Shown here one piece after another: positions 1-13,733 of a stretch of DNA of 64,000 bases. The position numbers were made by a program, and so were the translations under genes. Positions within the stretch are counted from its first letter, which is position 1, and each line of letters begins with the position of its first letter. Origin of the DNA: Aliarcobacter trophiarum LMG 25534 (GTDB lineage Bacteria > Campylobacterota > Campylobacteria > Campylobacterales > Arcobacteraceae); the NCBI RefSeq assembly GCF_003355515.1, contig NZ_CP031367.1:1612001-1676000 (forward strand), read 5' to 3'. The notes under the pieces were generated by a model. It was not told the origin of the DNA, did not search any database, and saw only the letters and a list, made by a program, of their open reading frames with translations.

Positions 1-2436
1 GTTTACAAGTTTAAATTTGATATGGTCATTTTTAAGTTTTGAAACTTTAAATACCAATTCTATATCTTCTATAGTATTTGGGTCTATTTGTTTAAACTTA
101 GCTCTATCTGCAATTTTTAGAAGATTATTTGATAAATCAGAAGCTTCATGAGCTAAATTACTTATTACTCTTGAAGATTGAGCATTTACTTGTGTTACTC
201 TATCTAGGACATTTATTGTATCATTTATTTGAAGTATTCCTATTTCTTCTTCTTTACTCCCTTTTGATACATCTTCTATTAGAACTATTGTCTCATTTAT
301 CCTTTTATTAAGCTCTGTATAGCCATCTTTCATGCTATTTGCTATACCTTTTCCTTCATTTGCTTTTGAAGTTGCTTTCTCTACTATATCTTTTATCTCT
401 TTTGCAGCTTCTGCACTTCTATTTGCCAAATTTCTTACCTCTTGTGCAACAACCGCAAATCCTTTTCCTGCTTCTCCTGCTGTTGCTGCTTCTACTGCTG
501 CATTTAGTGAAAGAATATTCGTTTGAAATGCTATTTGGTCAATTACCTCAATAGCTTCATTTATAGAGCTTACCTCTTTATTTATCTCATCCATTGCAGT
601 ATTTGTTTGAGAGGCTAAACTCTCACCCTGTTTTGAAGATTTTTGAAGCTCATTTGCCAAAATAGACATTTGAGAAGTTTTTTGAACACTTTGTTTTATA
701 ATAGCTGTAATCTCTTCAACTGCAGCTGCCGTTTGCTCCAAAGAAGCAGCTTGTTCATTGGCAGAAGTTGATAATTCTCTTGCTGATTTTGATAGGACTC
801 CTGTATCATTATTTAACTTTGTTCCAGTTGCAACTATCATTGATAAAAATTCAGAAACTGTATGACCTATTAATTGAGTACTAGTTGCTAATGAACTCAT
901 AACGCCATTTACTTTTCCAGTATCAATTTTTGAATCAATTCCTTTGAAGTTTGAGTTTCCATACTCTATTAGTATGTTATTTAGATTTGTTAAATTATCA
1001 TTTGTTCTTTCAATCATATGATTAATAGAATCTCTTAATCTCTGAATTTGTGGATTTGAAGATGTTTTTTCTATCTTATATACATAGAAACCTTGTGAAA
1101 TCTTATCAATTACCTTATCTACATTTTCAATAACTTTTCCATCTTCAATATATCCATCTTTTAATTTTGATATATATGCATTAAAACTATCAACAATTTT
1201 ACCTATCTCATCATCTGATTTTTTAGCTATAGTGCTTGTTTGCTCATTTCCACTTGCAATATCATTTATAGCCCTATCTAACTCATCTAGTGGTTTTATA
1301 ATTCCTCTATTTACAAAGAAATTATAAATAGCAATAGCAATAATTGCTGAAATTAAAGAGAATATAAAAATACTAACTATAATATTTTTTATTTGGTTAT
1401 TTGTATTTTTCTCCATTAAAGCAACTTCTGCTTCAATATCATCTACATAAGCTCCTGTTCCAATTATCCAATCCCATGGAGCAAATCTTTGTACATAAGA
1501 GAATTTAGCCTTTGGATCATTTTTTTTGTCTGGCTTATCCCAATAATATTTTACAAGTCCACCATCTTTTTTCTCATTTGTAATTTTTGACATTTCAACA
1601 AAAAGCTTAGTTCCATAAGGGTCTGCATAAGTGCTTAAATCTGTCCCATTTAATTTAGTATTTGGATGATGTATCATCTTTGGATGGGAATCATTTATCC
1701 AAAAATAGTCCCCATTTGCATATCTCATATCTCCTATTGTTTTCAAAGCTTCTGCTTGTATCTTTGCAGTTGCATTTTCAACATATTCACCAGTTCCAAT
1801 AACCCAATTATAAGGAGTAAATAGCTTTACAAAAGATACTTTAAGTTGTGGAGAATCAAAGCCTGGTTTTGGCCAAACATAATCAATAAATCCCTCTTTG
1901 TCTTTTTTCGCAATATCTGCAAACTCTTTAAAGATTTGTTTACCATTTGGATCTTTATAATCATACATATCTTTATTATTTAATTTTGGATTAATTGGAT
2001 GAATTAAAACAACTGCACTCAAGTCATTTATCCAAAAATAGCCAGTTTTGCCATATCTAGTTGAGTTTACTATAGATTTCAATCTATCTTGTAAAGCCTC
2101 AGCTGAAAGACTATTTTTATACTTTTCATATTCAGCTTCTAAGATAGAAAATAGGAACATTGTCTGTTTTTGAAGCTCCTCTTCAAGTTCTACTTTAACT
2201 TTCTCCACAGAAGTTCTTGCATAATAAGCTTCAACTGTTTTCATTGCTAGTGAAACATAATTTTTAAGCTCTTCCTCTTTTTTTGCATAAGCTTCTTCTT
2301 TGTATTTATTTATAGTATCAGCTGAAAAAGATTTCAGTGAATATATTGAGTCAATAGCAATAATTATAGATATTAAAACAATTGTAGCGATTGATAATAT
2401 TAATAATTTTGCTTTTATAGATATACTTTTTAACAT
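1..2436 (-). CDS. Methyl-accepting chemotaxis protein with tandem Cache sensor (3' end outside window)
   Basis: Membrane chemoreceptor that passes ligand binding to the CheA/CheW array. The frame is open from an ATG at 2436 to the window edge (812 codons, no stop), so the C-terminus is missing. A first TM segment (about residues 8-28) precedes a periplasmic region (about 30-345) with two similar Cache repeats, each carrying a YFWIND motif followed by HP(I/N)xxKL. TM2 lies near 347-372, then a HAMP region and a long helical signalling domain whose hairpin tip (about 632-655) reads [21 protein letters not shown] ribosome binding site lies 8 bases before the ATG. The ligand cannot be read from sequence; Cache domains of this type often bind small organic acids. 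It is monocistronic at its 5' end and lies downstream of recN. Confidence 0.93.
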   Translation of the reverse strand, partial: MLKSISIKAKLLILSIATIVLISIIIAIDSIYSLKSFSADTINKYKEEAYAKKEEELKNYVSLAMKTVEAYYARTSVEKVKVELEEELQKQTMFLFSILEAEYEKYKNSLSAEALQDRLKSIVNSTRYGKTGYFWINDLSAVVLIHPINPKLNNKDMYDYKDPNGKQIFKEFADIAKKDKEGFIDYVWPKPGFDSPQLKVSFVKLFTPYNWVIGTGEYVENATAKIQAEALKTIGDMRYANGDYFWINDSHPKMIHHPNTKLNGTDLSTYADPYGTKLFVEMSKITNEKKDGGLVKYYWDKPDKKNDPKAKFSYVQRFAPWDWIIGTGAYVDDIEAEVALMEKNTNNQIKNIIVSIFIFSLISAIIAIAIYNFFVNRGIIKPLDELDRAINDIASGNEQTSTIAKKSDDEIGKIVDSFNAYISKLKDGYIEDGKVIENVDKVIDKISQGFYVYKIEKTSSNPQIQRLRDSINHMIERTNDNLTNLNNILIEYGNSNFKGIDSKIDTGKVNGVMSSLATSTQLIGHTVSEFLSMIVATGTKLNNDTGVLSKSARELSTSANEQAASLEQTAAAVEEITAIIKQSVQKTSQMSILANELQKSSKQGESLASQTNTAMDEINKEVSSINEAIEVIDQIAFQTNILSLNAAVEAATAGEAGKGFAVVAQEVRNLANRSAEAAKEIKDIVEKATSKANEGKGIANSMKDGYTELNKRINETIVLIEDVSKGSKEEEIGILQINDTINVLDRVTQVNAQSSRVISNLAHEASDLSNNLLKIADRAKFKQIDPNTIEDIELVFKVSKLKNDHIKFKLVN

Positions 2437-2466
2437 TTTGTAGCTCCAATGCAATAAAATGCTATG

Positions 2467-2472
2467 ATTATA
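2467..2472 (-). promoter_or_regulatory. -10 box (TATAAT) for the chemoreceptor gene
   Basis: On the minus strand a perfect TATAAT lies 30 bases before the chemoreceptor ATG in the 64-base gap after recN. No -35 consensus is visible, as is common for sigma-70 promoters in this phylum. Confidence 0.6.
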
Positions 2473-2500
2473 GCACTTTTTATAGAAAAGCTATATTATT

Positions 2501-4033
2501 TTAAATTTTTAATAAGTTTTTGGCAAAATCTAAAGCTTCATTTGTAACATTTTCCCCACTTATCATTCTTGCTATCTCTTTTACTCTTTGATTATTATCC
2601 AAAATCCTGACAGTTGAATTATTATCTATTTTTTCTACTAAAAAGTGCTGATTTGCACTACTTGCTAACTGTATTTGATGAGAAATTGCAAAAATCTGGT
2701 AATTTTTGCTTAAATTTATAAGAACTTTTGATATAGCTTCACTCTCTTTTCCACTTAAATTTGCATCTATCTCATCTAAAAAAAGTACTCCATTGTCTGC
2801 TATGTCAAACTGGCTAATTGCACTTAGAAGTGCCAATCTTAGTCTATTATACTCTCCACTACTTATAGTTGAAAGAGCAACTCCATTTAGCTCAAATTCA
2901 ACAAAATCAACTCCACTAAAATCCAGTTTTTTATTTTTTAAACTAATTTTTACACTATTTAAATATAAAAATTCCAAATAATAATTAACACTTTTCTCTA
3001 AATTCTCTACACTTTTCTCTCTAAATTCTGAAATTTTACCAGCTAAATTAGTAACTATTTCATTTAACTTACTATAATTTTGTTCTAATTCATCTTTTTT
3101 GTAGCTAATATTATTATAATTTTCAAGCTCTTTTTGTTTTTGCTCTTTGTACTCTAAACACTCTTTTATACTTCCAAATCTTTTTAAAAGTGCTGAGATT
3201 TTTTCTATTCTATTTAAGGTCTCTTCAATATCTATCTCTTCAAGATCACTTAAAGTATCATTTGCTTTTTCTAAGATATTTGTAAACTCATTTATAGCTT
3301 CATCAAAAAAATTTGAATCAACTTCTAAAAGTTCAAGTAGCTCATTTACAGAGCTTACATTTTCAAGAATTATTGAAGCTTTTTTGCTAGCAACTTCTAT
3401 CTTCTCCTTTTTTGCTAAAGCTTTTTTTAGTAAATTTAACTCTTCATACTCATTCTCTTTTGGGTTAATCTCTTCAATTTTTGCTATCTCAAATCTTGCA
3501 AACTCTTTTAAATCTTCTAAATTCTTCTCATCTTCTTTTAATTTTGCTAAGCTTTTTTCAGTTTCAATAAACTCTTTATATCTTGTATCAAAATCTGTTT
3601 TTATACCTTTAAACTCTGTAAAATTTTTATTTGCATATCTATCTAAGAATTCAATCAAAGTTTCACTTTTAAAATCACTTGTATCTCTAAGGCTTAAGTA
3701 TTTTATCAAGCTATTTGATACTTCACCCAATGTTTTTTTTGATAAAGATTGACTATTTAAAAAATATCTAGTTTTCTCTTTTTTGATAGCTTTTATTATA
3801 ATATCTTCTTCAAAACTTATATCAAACTCTTCATTTTTTACTCTTGAGTCGTTTAAATTAATTTCAGCAATTTCAGATTTTACATCTTCTAAACCAAATA
3901 TTGCCAGTATCTCTCTCATAAGTATTGATTTTCCAGCCCCACTAGGACCTGTAAAAATATTTAATCCACCATTAAACTCTAACTCCACCTCTTGAAAAGA
4001 GAGGCAGTTTTTTATATATAATCTAGTTATCAA
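2501..4033 (-). CDS. recN: DNA repair protein RecN
   Basis: SMC-like ATPase that acts in double-strand break repair. The N-terminal half-ATPase has the Walker A motif GPSGAGKS (residues 29-36). A long, charged coiled-coil middle (about 150-360) follows, then the ABC-type signature ISSGEYNRLRLAL (about 389-401) and Walker B VLFLDEIDANLSG. At 510 residues it is slightly shorter than the E. coli protein (about 550), mainly in the coiled coil. The start is TTG at 4033, one base after the nadK stop; its ribosome binding site GGGGA is inside the end of nadK, so the two genes are translationally linked. No clear terminator follows before the chemoreceptor promoter. Confidence 0.95.
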   Translation of the reverse strand: MITRLYIKNCLSFQEVELEFNGGLNIFTGPSGAGKSILMREILAIFGLEDVKSEIAEINLNDSRVKNEEFDISFEEDIIIKAIKKEKTRYFLNSQSLSKKTLGEVSNSLIKYLSLRDTSDFKSETLIEFLDRYANKNFTEFKGIKTDFDTRYKEFIETEKSLAKLKEDEKNLEDLKEFARFEIAKIEEINPKENEYEELNLLKKALAKKEKIEVASKKASIILENVSSVNELLELLEVDSNFFDEAINEFTNILEKANDTLSDLEEIDIEETLNRIEKISALLKRFGSIKECLEYKEQKQKELENYNNISYKKDELEQNYSKLNEIVTNLAGKISEFREKSVENLEKSVNYYLEFLYLNSVKISLKNKKLDFSGVDFVEFELNGVALSTISSGEYNRLRLALLSAISQFDIADNGVLFLDEIDANLSGKESEAISKVLINLSKNYQIFAISHQIQLASSANQHFLVEKIDNNSTVRILDNNQRVKEIARMISGENVTNEALDFAKNLLKI

Positions 4034-4034
4034 A

Positions 4035-4898
4035 CTAATTTCCCCATCTTAATTTTTCACTTAACACTTCAAAATAGTCTCTACTACATCTATGAAGCAT
4101 TAAAGCTTTTTGTTCTGATATTTTAATACTTATTAATTCATCTTCTTTTAACTCATACAGTTCTTGTCCATCAACTATTACAGCTGCTTTATCATTTGGC
4201 GTTTTAAACTCTATTTCAAAATCAACAGGTACTACTATTGGTCTTTGAGTAAGTGAATGTGCAGCAACTGGAGTTAAAATAAAAGCATTTGTGAGTGGAT
4301 GTACGATTGGACCACCAGCTGAGAGATTATAAGCAGTTGAACCACTAGGAGTTGCTACAATTAAACCATCTCCAAAATATGTATTAAAGGCTTTATTATC
4401 AATTTTTGCTCTAATTTCAAGCATACTTGAAAGGTTTTTTCTAGCAATTACTAAATCATTAAATGCCATAATTTTTTCACCATTTATTGTGGCTTCTATC
4501 ATCATTCTTGGACTTATTGTGTAGTTATTTTTTATTAAATCCTCTATAAAATTCTCTAACTCTTCAAGTTTTATATCTGTTAAAAAACCTAAAGTTCCTA
4601 AATTTATCCCTAAAACTGGAAGATTATATCCAATAGATTTCCTTACAACTCCTATTAAAGTTCCATCTCCACCAACACTTATTAAGAAATCAATATTTTT
4701 ACAAAGAGTATCAAAATTAATTCCACTCTTATCTATCATATTTGCACTATTTTCTTCTAAAAGTACATTTATACTATTTTCTTTAAATAGCCTCTCTATT
4801 TTTAGATATGCCTCTTTTAGGTTTGGACTTTGTGGTCTTAAAACTACTCCAATATTCTCTATTTTTTCTAGGTGCTTATAGCTTTCTTCTAATCTCAA
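4035..4898 (-). CDS. nadK: NAD kinase
   Basis: Phosphorylates NAD to NADP using ATP or polyphosphate; cytoplasmic. The diagnostic GGDGT motif is at residues 76-80, NLGTLGF at 99-105, and the conserved PSGSTAYNLSAGGP loop follows near 180-195. Length 287 is normal. The start is TTG at 4898 with GAGG six bases upstream. It begins after the fusA terminator, so it has its own promoter, and it is followed by recN with a one-base gap. The nadK-recN pair is a common arrangement in Campylobacterota and beyond. Confidence 0.96.
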   Translation of the reverse strand: MRLEESYKHLEKIENIGVVLRPQSPNLKEAYLKIERLFKENSINVLLEENSANMIDKSGINFDTLCKNIDFLISVGGDGTLIGVVRKSIGYNLPVLGINLGTLGFLTDIKLEELENFIEDLIKNNYTISPRMMIEATINGEKIMAFNDLVIARKNLSSMLEIRAKIDNKAFNTYFGDGLIVATPSGSTAYNLSAGGPIVHPLTNAFILTPVAAHSLTQRPIVVPVDFEIEFKTPNDKAAVIVDGQELYELKEDELISIKISEQKALMLHRCSRDYFEVLSEKLRWGN

Positions 4899-4960
4899 AG
4901 AATCCTCTTTTCTTAAATTTAAACAAAAGTATTCTACAACATCTCTTGTATAAACCTAAT

Positions 4961-4990
4961 AAAAAAGGGAAGCATGAAATCACACTTCCC
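4961..4990 (-). terminator. Rho-independent terminator of the rpsL-rpsG-fusA operon
   Basis: Minus-strand hairpin with stem GGGAAG/CTTCCC (4985-4990 with 4967-4972), extended by wobble pairs and followed by six T residues (4961-4966). It lies 27 bases past the fusA stop. Confidence 0.85.
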
Positions 4991-5017
4991 CTTAAATTTA
5001 AAATTTGTAAATACTAT

Positions 5018-7126
5018 TTACCCATTTCTTTTTTTCATAATCTCTTCAGAAACATTTCTAGGAACCTCTTGGTATGAGTCAAACAACATAGAGTAAGTTG
5101 CTCTTCCTTGAGACATAGATCTTAAATCTGTTGAGTAACCAAATAGTTCAGATAATGGAATCATAGCAGTTACAAGTTTGATACCAGCTCTATCATCCAT
5201 AGATTGAACTTGTCCTCTTCTTTTATTACAATCACCAATTACATCTCCCATGTACTCTTCTGGAGTTTCAATTTCAACTTTCATAATTGGCTCAAGTAAA
5301 ACTGCACCAGCAGCTGCACTTCTACACCCTTGTTTGAATCCCATTGAAGCAGCTAATTTAAATGCCATTTCAGATGAGTCAACTTCATGGTAGCTTCCAT
5401 CATAAAGTGTAACTTCAATATCAACCATTGGATAACCAGCTAAAATACCACCTTGCATCGCTTCAAAACAACCTTTTTCAACAGCAGGAACATACTCTTT
5501 TGGAACAACCCCACCTTTAATATCATTATTAAATTTGAATGTTGGTTCACTTCCAGCTTCCATTGGTTTAATCTCTAAGTAAACATGTCCATATTGACCT
5601 TTACCTCCAGATTGTTTTGCATATTTATACTCTTGCTTAACAGCATTTCTAATAGTTTCTCTATATGCAACTTGAGGAGCCCCTACTTCTGCTTCAACTT
5701 TGAACTCTCTTTTCATTCTATCTACAAGAATTTCAAGGTGTAACTCACCCATTCCTGAAATAATAGTTTGTCCAGTCTCTTCATCAGTATTTACTCTAAA
5801 TGATGGATCTTCTTCTGCTAATTTCCCTAAAGCAATACCCATTTTTTCTTGGTCAGCTTTTGTTTTTGGCTCAACAGCAACAGAGATAACAGGATCTGGG
5901 AAATCCATTCTTTCTAAGATTACAGGATCTTTTTCACTAGCAAGTGTATCACCTGTGATTGTATCTTTAAGACCAACAACTGCACCAATTTCACCAGCAT
6001 AAAGTTCTTTAACTTCTTCTCTTGAGTTTGCATGCATTTTAAGTAATCTTCCGATTCTCTCTTTTTTCATTTTTGTAGAGTTTAGTACATAAGTTCCAGA
6101 CTCTAGAATTCCTCTATAAACTCTTGTAAATGTTAATTGTCCAACAAATGGGTCAGTCATAATTTTAAATGCAAGGGCAGCAACTTCACCTTTATCAGTT
6201 GAAGGAACAAGTACAGCCTCTCCATCTTGAGTTTCACCTTTAATATCAGCAACTTCTGTTGGTGCTGGTAAATACATAGCAACTGCATCAAGAAGTGGTT
6301 GAATTCCTTTATTTTTAAATGATGTTCCACAAACCATTGGAGTTATCTCCATAGCTAAACATCTTTTTTTAATTCCAGACACAATCTCTTCTTCAGTTAA
6401 TTCAACACCTTCAAGATATTTATCCATAAGCTCATCACTTGATTCAGAAGCAGCTTCAACAAGTTTTTCTCTATACTCAGCAGCCATATCAGCTAAATCA
6501 GCTGGAATCTCTTCAATTTTATACATTTCACCAGCTTGAGCATCTAATGTATAAGTATAAGCTTTCATCTTTACTAAATCAATCATTCCTCTAAATTGGT
6601 CTTCAGCACCAATTGGAATTTGAAGAGGAACTGGATTAGCTTTTAATCTATCTCTTACTTGAGCCATAACATTTAAAAAGTTTGCACCAGTTCTATCCAT
6701 TTTATTTACATAGATAATTCTAGGAACTCCATATTTATTTGCTTGTCTCCAAACAGTCTCAGATTGTGGTTGAACTCCACCAACTGAACAAAATACTGCA
6801 ACAGCACCATCAAGAACCCTCATTGATCTCTCAACTTCAATAGTAAAATCAACGTGACCTGGAGTATCAATAATGTTTATTTGTAACTGCTCATTTGTTT
6901 TTGGATGATTCCAAAAACATGTTGTTGCAGCAGAAGTAATTGTAATACCTCTTTCTTGCTCTTGCTCCATCCAGTCCATTGTTGCAGTACCTTCATGAGT
7001 CTCACCAATTTTATGAGAAATACCTGTATAAAAAAGGATTCTCTCTGTACTTGTTGTTTTTCCAGCATCGATATGAGCTGCAATTCCTATGTTTCTTACT
7101 CTATTTAAGGGTACTTTTCTTGCCAT
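5018..7126 (-). CDS. fusA: Elongation factor G
   Basis: Ribosomal translocase GTPase. At 702 residues it is full length, with P-loop AHIDAGKT (17-24), DTPGHVDF (near 88-95), NKMDR, and the domain IV and V segments [15 protein letters not shown] and [16 protein letters not shown]. It is the last gene of rpsL-rpsG-fusA, nine bases after rpsG, and is followed by a strong terminator. The start is ATG at 7126, a few bases after the rpsG stop. No truncation or odd composition is seen. Confidence 0.98.
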   Translation of the reverse strand: MARKVPLNRVRNIGIAAHIDAGKTTSTERILFYTGISHKIGETHEGTATMDWMEQEQERGITITSAATTCFWNHPKTNEQLQINIIDTPGHVDFTIEVERSMRVLDGAVAVFCSVGGVQPQSETVWRQANKYGVPRIIYVNKMDRTGANFLNVMAQVRDRLKANPVPLQIPIGAEDQFRGMIDLVKMKAYTYTLDAQAGEMYKIEEIPADLADMAAEYREKLVEAASESSDELMDKYLEGVELTEEEIVSGIKKRCLAMEITPMVCGTSFKNKGIQPLLDAVAMYLPAPTEVADIKGETQDGEAVLVPSTDKGEVAALAFKIMTDPFVGQLTFTRVYRGILESGTYVLNSTKMKKERIGRLLKMHANSREEVKELYAGEIGAVVGLKDTITGDTLASEKDPVILERMDFPDPVISVAVEPKTKADQEKMGIALGKLAEEDPSFRVNTDEETGQTIISGMGELHLEILVDRMKREFKVEAEVGAPQVAYRETIRNAVKQEYKYAKQSGGKGQYGHVYLEIKPMEAGSEPTFKFNNDIKGGVVPKEYVPAVEKGCFEAMQGGILAGYPMVDIEVTLYDGSYHEVDSSEMAFKLAASMGFKQGCRSAAAGAVLLEPIMKVEIETPEEYMGDVIGDCNKRRGQVQSMDDRAGIKLVTAMIPLSELFGYSTDLRSMSQGRATYSMLFDSYQEVPRNVSEEIMKKRNG

Positions 7127-7135
7127 AATTTTTTC

Positions 7136-7606
<471 letters not shown>

Positions 7607-7618
7607 CTATCCTTCTAC

Positions 7619-7999
7619 TTATTTTTTAGCTTTTGGTCTTTTTGTACCATACTTAGATCTAGATACAGTTCTGTTGTTAACTCCAGCTGAATCTAACGCA
7701 CCTCTTACAATGTGGTATTTAACCCCAGGTAAATCTTTTACTCTTCCCCCTCTTACTAACACTATTGAGTGTTCTTGAAGGTTATGTCCCTCTCCACCGA
7801 TATATGAAATAACTTCAAATCCAGTTGTTAATCTAACTTTTGCAACTTTTCTTAAAGCCGAGTTAGGTTTTTTTGGAGTTGTTGTATATACTCTTGTACA
7901 TACTCCTCTTCTTTGTGGACATTTTTTAAGAGCTGGTGATTTTGATTTCTCAACCACTTTTTTTCGCTCTTTTCTTACAAGCTGTTGTATTGTAGGCAT
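7619..7999 (-). CDS. rpsL: 30S ribosomal protein S12
   Basis: Decoding-centre protein of the small subunit, 126 residues, beginning [10 protein letters not shown]. The two lysines whose replacement classically gives streptomycin resistance are both present (in [12 protein letters not shown] and [12 protein letters not shown]), so those positions look wild type. ATG start with GGAAAG upstream. It is the first gene of rpsL-rpsG-fusA. The rpoBC genes are not directly upstream; a TonB receptor gene is there instead. Confidence 0.98.
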   Translation of the reverse strand: MPTIQQLVRKERKKVVEKSKSPALKKCPQRRGVCTRVYTTTPKKPNSALRKVAKVRLTTGFEVISYIGGEGHNLQEHSIVLVRGGRVKDLPGVKYHIVRGALDSAGVNNRTVSRSKYGTKRPKAKK

Positions 8000-8058
8000 T
8001 TCTTTCCTTTATAATATTTGGTTTGAGTAGTTATAGCCCCACTCATGCTTCTCGTAAT

Positions 8059-8076
8059 CTTCAAAATATTTTGAAG
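8059..8076 (-). promoter_or_regulatory. Perfect 18-bp palindrome in the rpsL leader
   Basis: The sequence CTTCAAAATATTTTGAAG lies in the roughly 120-base untranslated leader of rpsL, between the promoter and the start codon. It could be a protein operator or fold as a hairpin in the mRNA. No match to a known ribosomal-protein autoregulatory site is claimed. Confidence 0.4.
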
Positions 8077-8127
8077 CGATACTACCATTCTAGGAAACTA
8101 CTGTAGTGTTTTCTAAAAAAGTTTTGC

Positions 8128-8133
8128 ATTATA
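8128..8133 (-). promoter_or_regulatory. -10 box (TATAAT) for rpsL-rpsG-fusA
   Basis: Perfect TATAAT on the minus strand, 128 bases before the rpsL ATG and within an AT-rich upstream stretch. It is the best promoter candidate in the gap between the TonB receptor stop and rpsL. Confidence 0.6.
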
Positions 8134-8189
8134 TCTAAATATATTTAAGTTTTGCTTTATTACTCTACCTTTAGCACATTTTATTTTAT

Positions 8190-10259
8190 TTAGAATCTAG
8201 CTTTAACTCCTGCAAAATAGTATGTTCCTACATTTATATCAGCATTTGTATCTACTTTTTGGTTAAATATATTATCAACTCCACCATATAATGTAAAAAT
8301 CTTATTTATATCGTAAGAAAGCCCCAAATCAACTAAAGTATAATCATCTATCTTCTCTTTATTTTGAGCATCTTCATACTGTTTTCCAATATATCTAATA
8401 TTTATATTTGATTTTAAAGGTTCTATTATTTTGTAACTAAGATTTAAAGCTGCACTTATACTAGGAGTAAATGTAAGTTCTTTATTTGTACTTTTATCTT
8501 TTGTATCAAGATATGTAAGATTAAAACTACTTTCAAAACTATTTGTAAACTTATAATCCAAATTTAACTCTAGCCCATTTATATTTACTTTATCTAAATT
8601 TTCACTAGTATAATATTTAGTCCCACCAGTTCCATATGCTTTTAAATCTATTTTATTTTTAATATCTGTTCTAAAAATTACAAATTCACTAATAAAACCA
8701 TTGAAATTATTTTCATAAGCTATCTCATAGCTATTTGACTCTTCTGGCTTTAAATCATAAGAGTTCGTTTTAAATGGTGGGAAAATAACATCTGCTCCAT
8801 ATCTTTTTCCATCTTTGTAAAGTGGACTTACTACATAAAGTTCTGCAATATCAGGACTTCTATAACCTTGAGAAAAGTTTGCTCTTATTTTATTGTTTTC
8901 TCCTAGTTTTTGCACAACTCCTGCTTGAAATGTTGTTTTATTATTTGCATTTGAGATATCATCATATCTTACTCCAACAGTTGCATTTAAGCTATCAGTA
9001 AACTCTATCTCATCTTGCAAATATATAGCTTTATACTCTATTTCTTTTCTAACAAATTCACTAGATTGTGGATTTTTATTAATTGCTGCACTATCTCTTC
9101 TCTCTTTTCTATAATCAAGCCCAAAAGTAAGTAAATTTGAGTTATTCAAAGAGTAAGTTGTAATACTTTCTACATCATCAATTCTTACATTTGCACTAAA
9201 TTTCTTACTTACAGCACTATCAAAATTTATAGCCTTTGTCTCATTTCTTTTTTTATATATAGATGTATAATATCTCAATGTTGTGCTTAAATCATCACTT
9301 ATATCATATTTTACAAATATCGAACTATCATATCTATGATTTTTATCTTTTGAGTTTATCGGCGTATTCAAAACCATTCCATTTTGACCTATTTGTTGAG
9401 AACTTCCTATATAATCTCCTTCTCTATCTTCATTGAAATAGTTAACATCAGCTCCTAAAGTTAAGCTGTCTGTAACATTTTTTTCCAAAGCAACTCCCAC
9501 ACTATTTAGAGTTGAACTATCTCCATAGCTTACTCCTAAAACTCCACTTTTACCATTTTGAGAATGTTGTGGAATAGGAGTTCCATTTTGTGGGTTTATT
9601 ACCTTTTGAGAATAATTTTTATCTTTTTTAAATGAAGATGTATCTAAAGTAGAAGCATAAACCTTATATTTATAACCATCTATATTCCCCATTGTTGTAA
9701 AATTTGCATTTTTTTGTCTAGCTTTTGAATAAGCATTTGAACCATATTTTAAATCAATAGTGGTATAGTTTCTATCTTTTAAATCTCTCTTTGTAATAAT
9801 ATTTATAACTCCACCAATAGCATCACTCCCATAAAGTGTACTCATAGAACCCTTTACAATTTCAATTCTTTCAATCATTGAAGTTGGAATTCTATTCATC
9901 TCATACGGTTGTTCCGTCTCTCCACTTAATCTTTTTCCATCAAGCAGTATCAAAGTTCCATTTGGACTAACTCCTCTTATAGAAACAGAACCTTTTGATG
10001 CTGAGCTTGGATGTGGAAATCTTCCTAATTGTACATTTATAGATGGAACTTTTTCTAACACTTCTCCAATGGTTGTAGCACCAACTTTTTCTATATCCTC
10101 TTTTGTAATAATTACAGTAGATGCACTAACACCGTCTATACTCTTTTCAGTTTTTGTTGCTGTTGTAATTTTTACTTCATCTAACCTTACTTCAGTAGCA
10201 TTTAAGCTCTCTAAAACAATAAACGAAACGAAACTAGAAACAATAATTCGCTTTTTCAA
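8190..10259 (-). CDS. TonB-dependent outer-membrane receptor (CirA-like)
   Basis: Energised outer-membrane importer, probably for an iron chelate. A signal peptide (cleavage likely after LNA, residue 21) is followed by a TonB box-like segment LDEVKITTAT, a plug domain with VGATTIGEVLEKVPSINV and SIRGVSPNGTLILLDGKRL, and a beta-barrel ending in the usual terminal Phe (GVKARF). At 689 residues it has normal length for the siderophore/colicin I receptor group. The start is TTG at 10259 with AGGA upstream. The promoter has a Fur-like box over the -10 region and an FNR-like box near -41.5, suggesting joint control by iron and by a redox or respiratory signal. The ligand is not predictable. No exbB, exbD or tonB gene is in the window. 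Confidence 0.93.
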   Translation of the reverse strand: MKKRIIVSSFVSFIVLESLNATEVRLDEVKITTATKTEKSIDGVSASTVIITKEDIEKVGATTIGEVLEKVPSINVQLGRFPHPSSASKGSVSIRGVSPNGTLILLDGKRLSGETEQPYEMNRIPTSMIERIEIVKGSMSTLYGSDAIGGVINIITKRDLKDRNYTTIDLKYGSNAYSKARQKNANFTTMGNIDGYKYKVYASTLDTSSFKKDKNYSQKVINPQNGTPIPQHSQNGKSGVLGVSYGDSSTLNSVGVALEKNVTDSLTLGADVNYFNEDREGDYIGSSQQIGQNGMVLNTPINSKDKNHRYDSSIFVKYDISDDLSTTLRYYTSIYKKRNETKAINFDSAVSKKFSANVRIDDVESITTYSLNNSNLLTFGLDYRKERRDSAAINKNPQSSEFVRKEIEYKAIYLQDEIEFTDSLNATVGVRYDDISNANNKTTFQAGVVQKLGENNKIRANFSQGYRSPDIAELYVVSPLYKDGKRYGADVIFPPFKTNSYDLKPEESNSYEIAYENNFNGFISEFVIFRTDIKNKIDLKAYGTGGTKYYTSENLDKVNINGLELNLDYKFTNSFESSFNLTYLDTKDKSTNKELTFTPSISAALNLSYKIIEPLKSNINIRYIGKQYEDAQNKEKIDDYTLVDLGLSYDINKIFTLYGGVDNIFNQKVDTNADINVGTYYFAGVKARF

Positions 10260-10272
10260 TTTTAATCCTTTT

Positions 10273-10291
10273 AATAATGATAATTTGTATC
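10273..10291. promoter_or_regulatory. Fur-box-like operator of the TonB receptor
   Basis: AATAATGATAATTTGTATC matches 15 of 19 positions of the classical GATAATGATAATCATTATC consensus and contains a 7-1-7 inverted repeat (TGATAAT T TGTATCA, 10278-10292). It overlaps the -10 box and the probable transcription start, a typical place for iron-dependent repression. Confidence 0.65.
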
Positions 10292-10330
10292 ATAATAGAT
10301 AAGATATTGTATTTTCTTGATTTATATCAA
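10289..10330 (-). promoter_or_regulatory. Promoter with FNR-like box for the TonB receptor
   Basis: TTGATTTATATCAA (10317-10330) is a perfect TTGAT-N4-ATCAA palindrome. The minus-strand -10 candidate TATGAT (10294-10289) begins 29.5 bases from its centre, placing the centre near -41.5. The napA and petA promoters here have the same geometry. Confidence 0.6.
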
Positions 10331-10475
10331 CAATTTAATATATTTTTCTAGTTTATTTTCTTCATAAATAAGATATCTTGTAATTTAAATATAATTGTAG
10401 GTTGTAAAAGTCGAAGAAGAGGTATATAGTTTGATAAAATAAGAATATATTTTAAAAGAGAGGATTGTAGGGAAT

Positions 10476-10524
10476 AAAAAAGCTTACCTTGAATTACTAA
10501 GAAAGAGTAAAAGAAGGTAAGCTT
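10476..10524 (-). terminator. Terminator of the rRNA operon
   Basis: An 11-bp perfect stem, AAGCTTACCTT (10480-10490) with AAGGTAAGCTT (10514-10524), is followed on the minus strand by a run of T residues. It lies just past the 5S gene. Confidence 0.9.
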
Positions 10525-10548
10525 ATTGTAAAAGTTAAAAACTCAATA

Positions 10549-10667
10549 AGCTGGCGGCGACCTACGTTTCCACAGGGGGACCCTGCAGTATTATCGGCGA
10601 TGAAGTGCTTGACTACCAGGTTCGGAATGGGGCTGGGTATTTCCACTTCTCTTTAACCACCAGCAAA
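10549..10667 (-). rRNA. rrf: 5S ribosomal RNA
   Basis: The minus strand begins with TTTGCTGGTGGTTAAAGAG and ends with GTCGCCGCCAGC; these ends pair as the terminal helix. The conserved internal stretch CCCATTCCGAACCTGG is present. The ends are estimated to within a few bases. It is the last gene of the rRNA operon, before a strong terminator. Confidence 0.93.
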
Positions 10668-10790
10668 TTTGAGTGCTAAAAGCTTGAGATAAACTCTTAA
10701 CACTCAAATTGCGAGATTGAGAAATTTAATGCTAAAGTCTTTTTTGTATATCTATATATATTCAACACATATTAAACATAATAAATATGC

Positions 10791-10814
10791 TTAATAAGAT
10801 AGTAAACCAAAGAA
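10791..10814 (-). other. 3' arm of the pre-23S rRNA processing stem
   Basis: The 24 bases here are an inverted copy (one bulge) of 13822-13844 upstream of 23S. In the transcript the two arms pair and bring the ends of 23S together, the usual RNase III substrate. Confidence 0.75.
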
Positions 10815-10829
10815 AAATTGTTAAAAATA

Positions 10830-13733
<2,904 letters not shown>

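Noticed and set aside
129-554. Leucine-rich and serine/phenylalanine-rich open frames on the plus strand
   Set aside because: Antisense shadows of the conserved chemoreceptor signalling domain; no ribosome binding site or family signal.
8000-8092. A short upstream frame in the rpsL leader that overlaps the rpsL start
   Set aside because: No ribosome binding site; the palindrome explains the conserved look of the region better.
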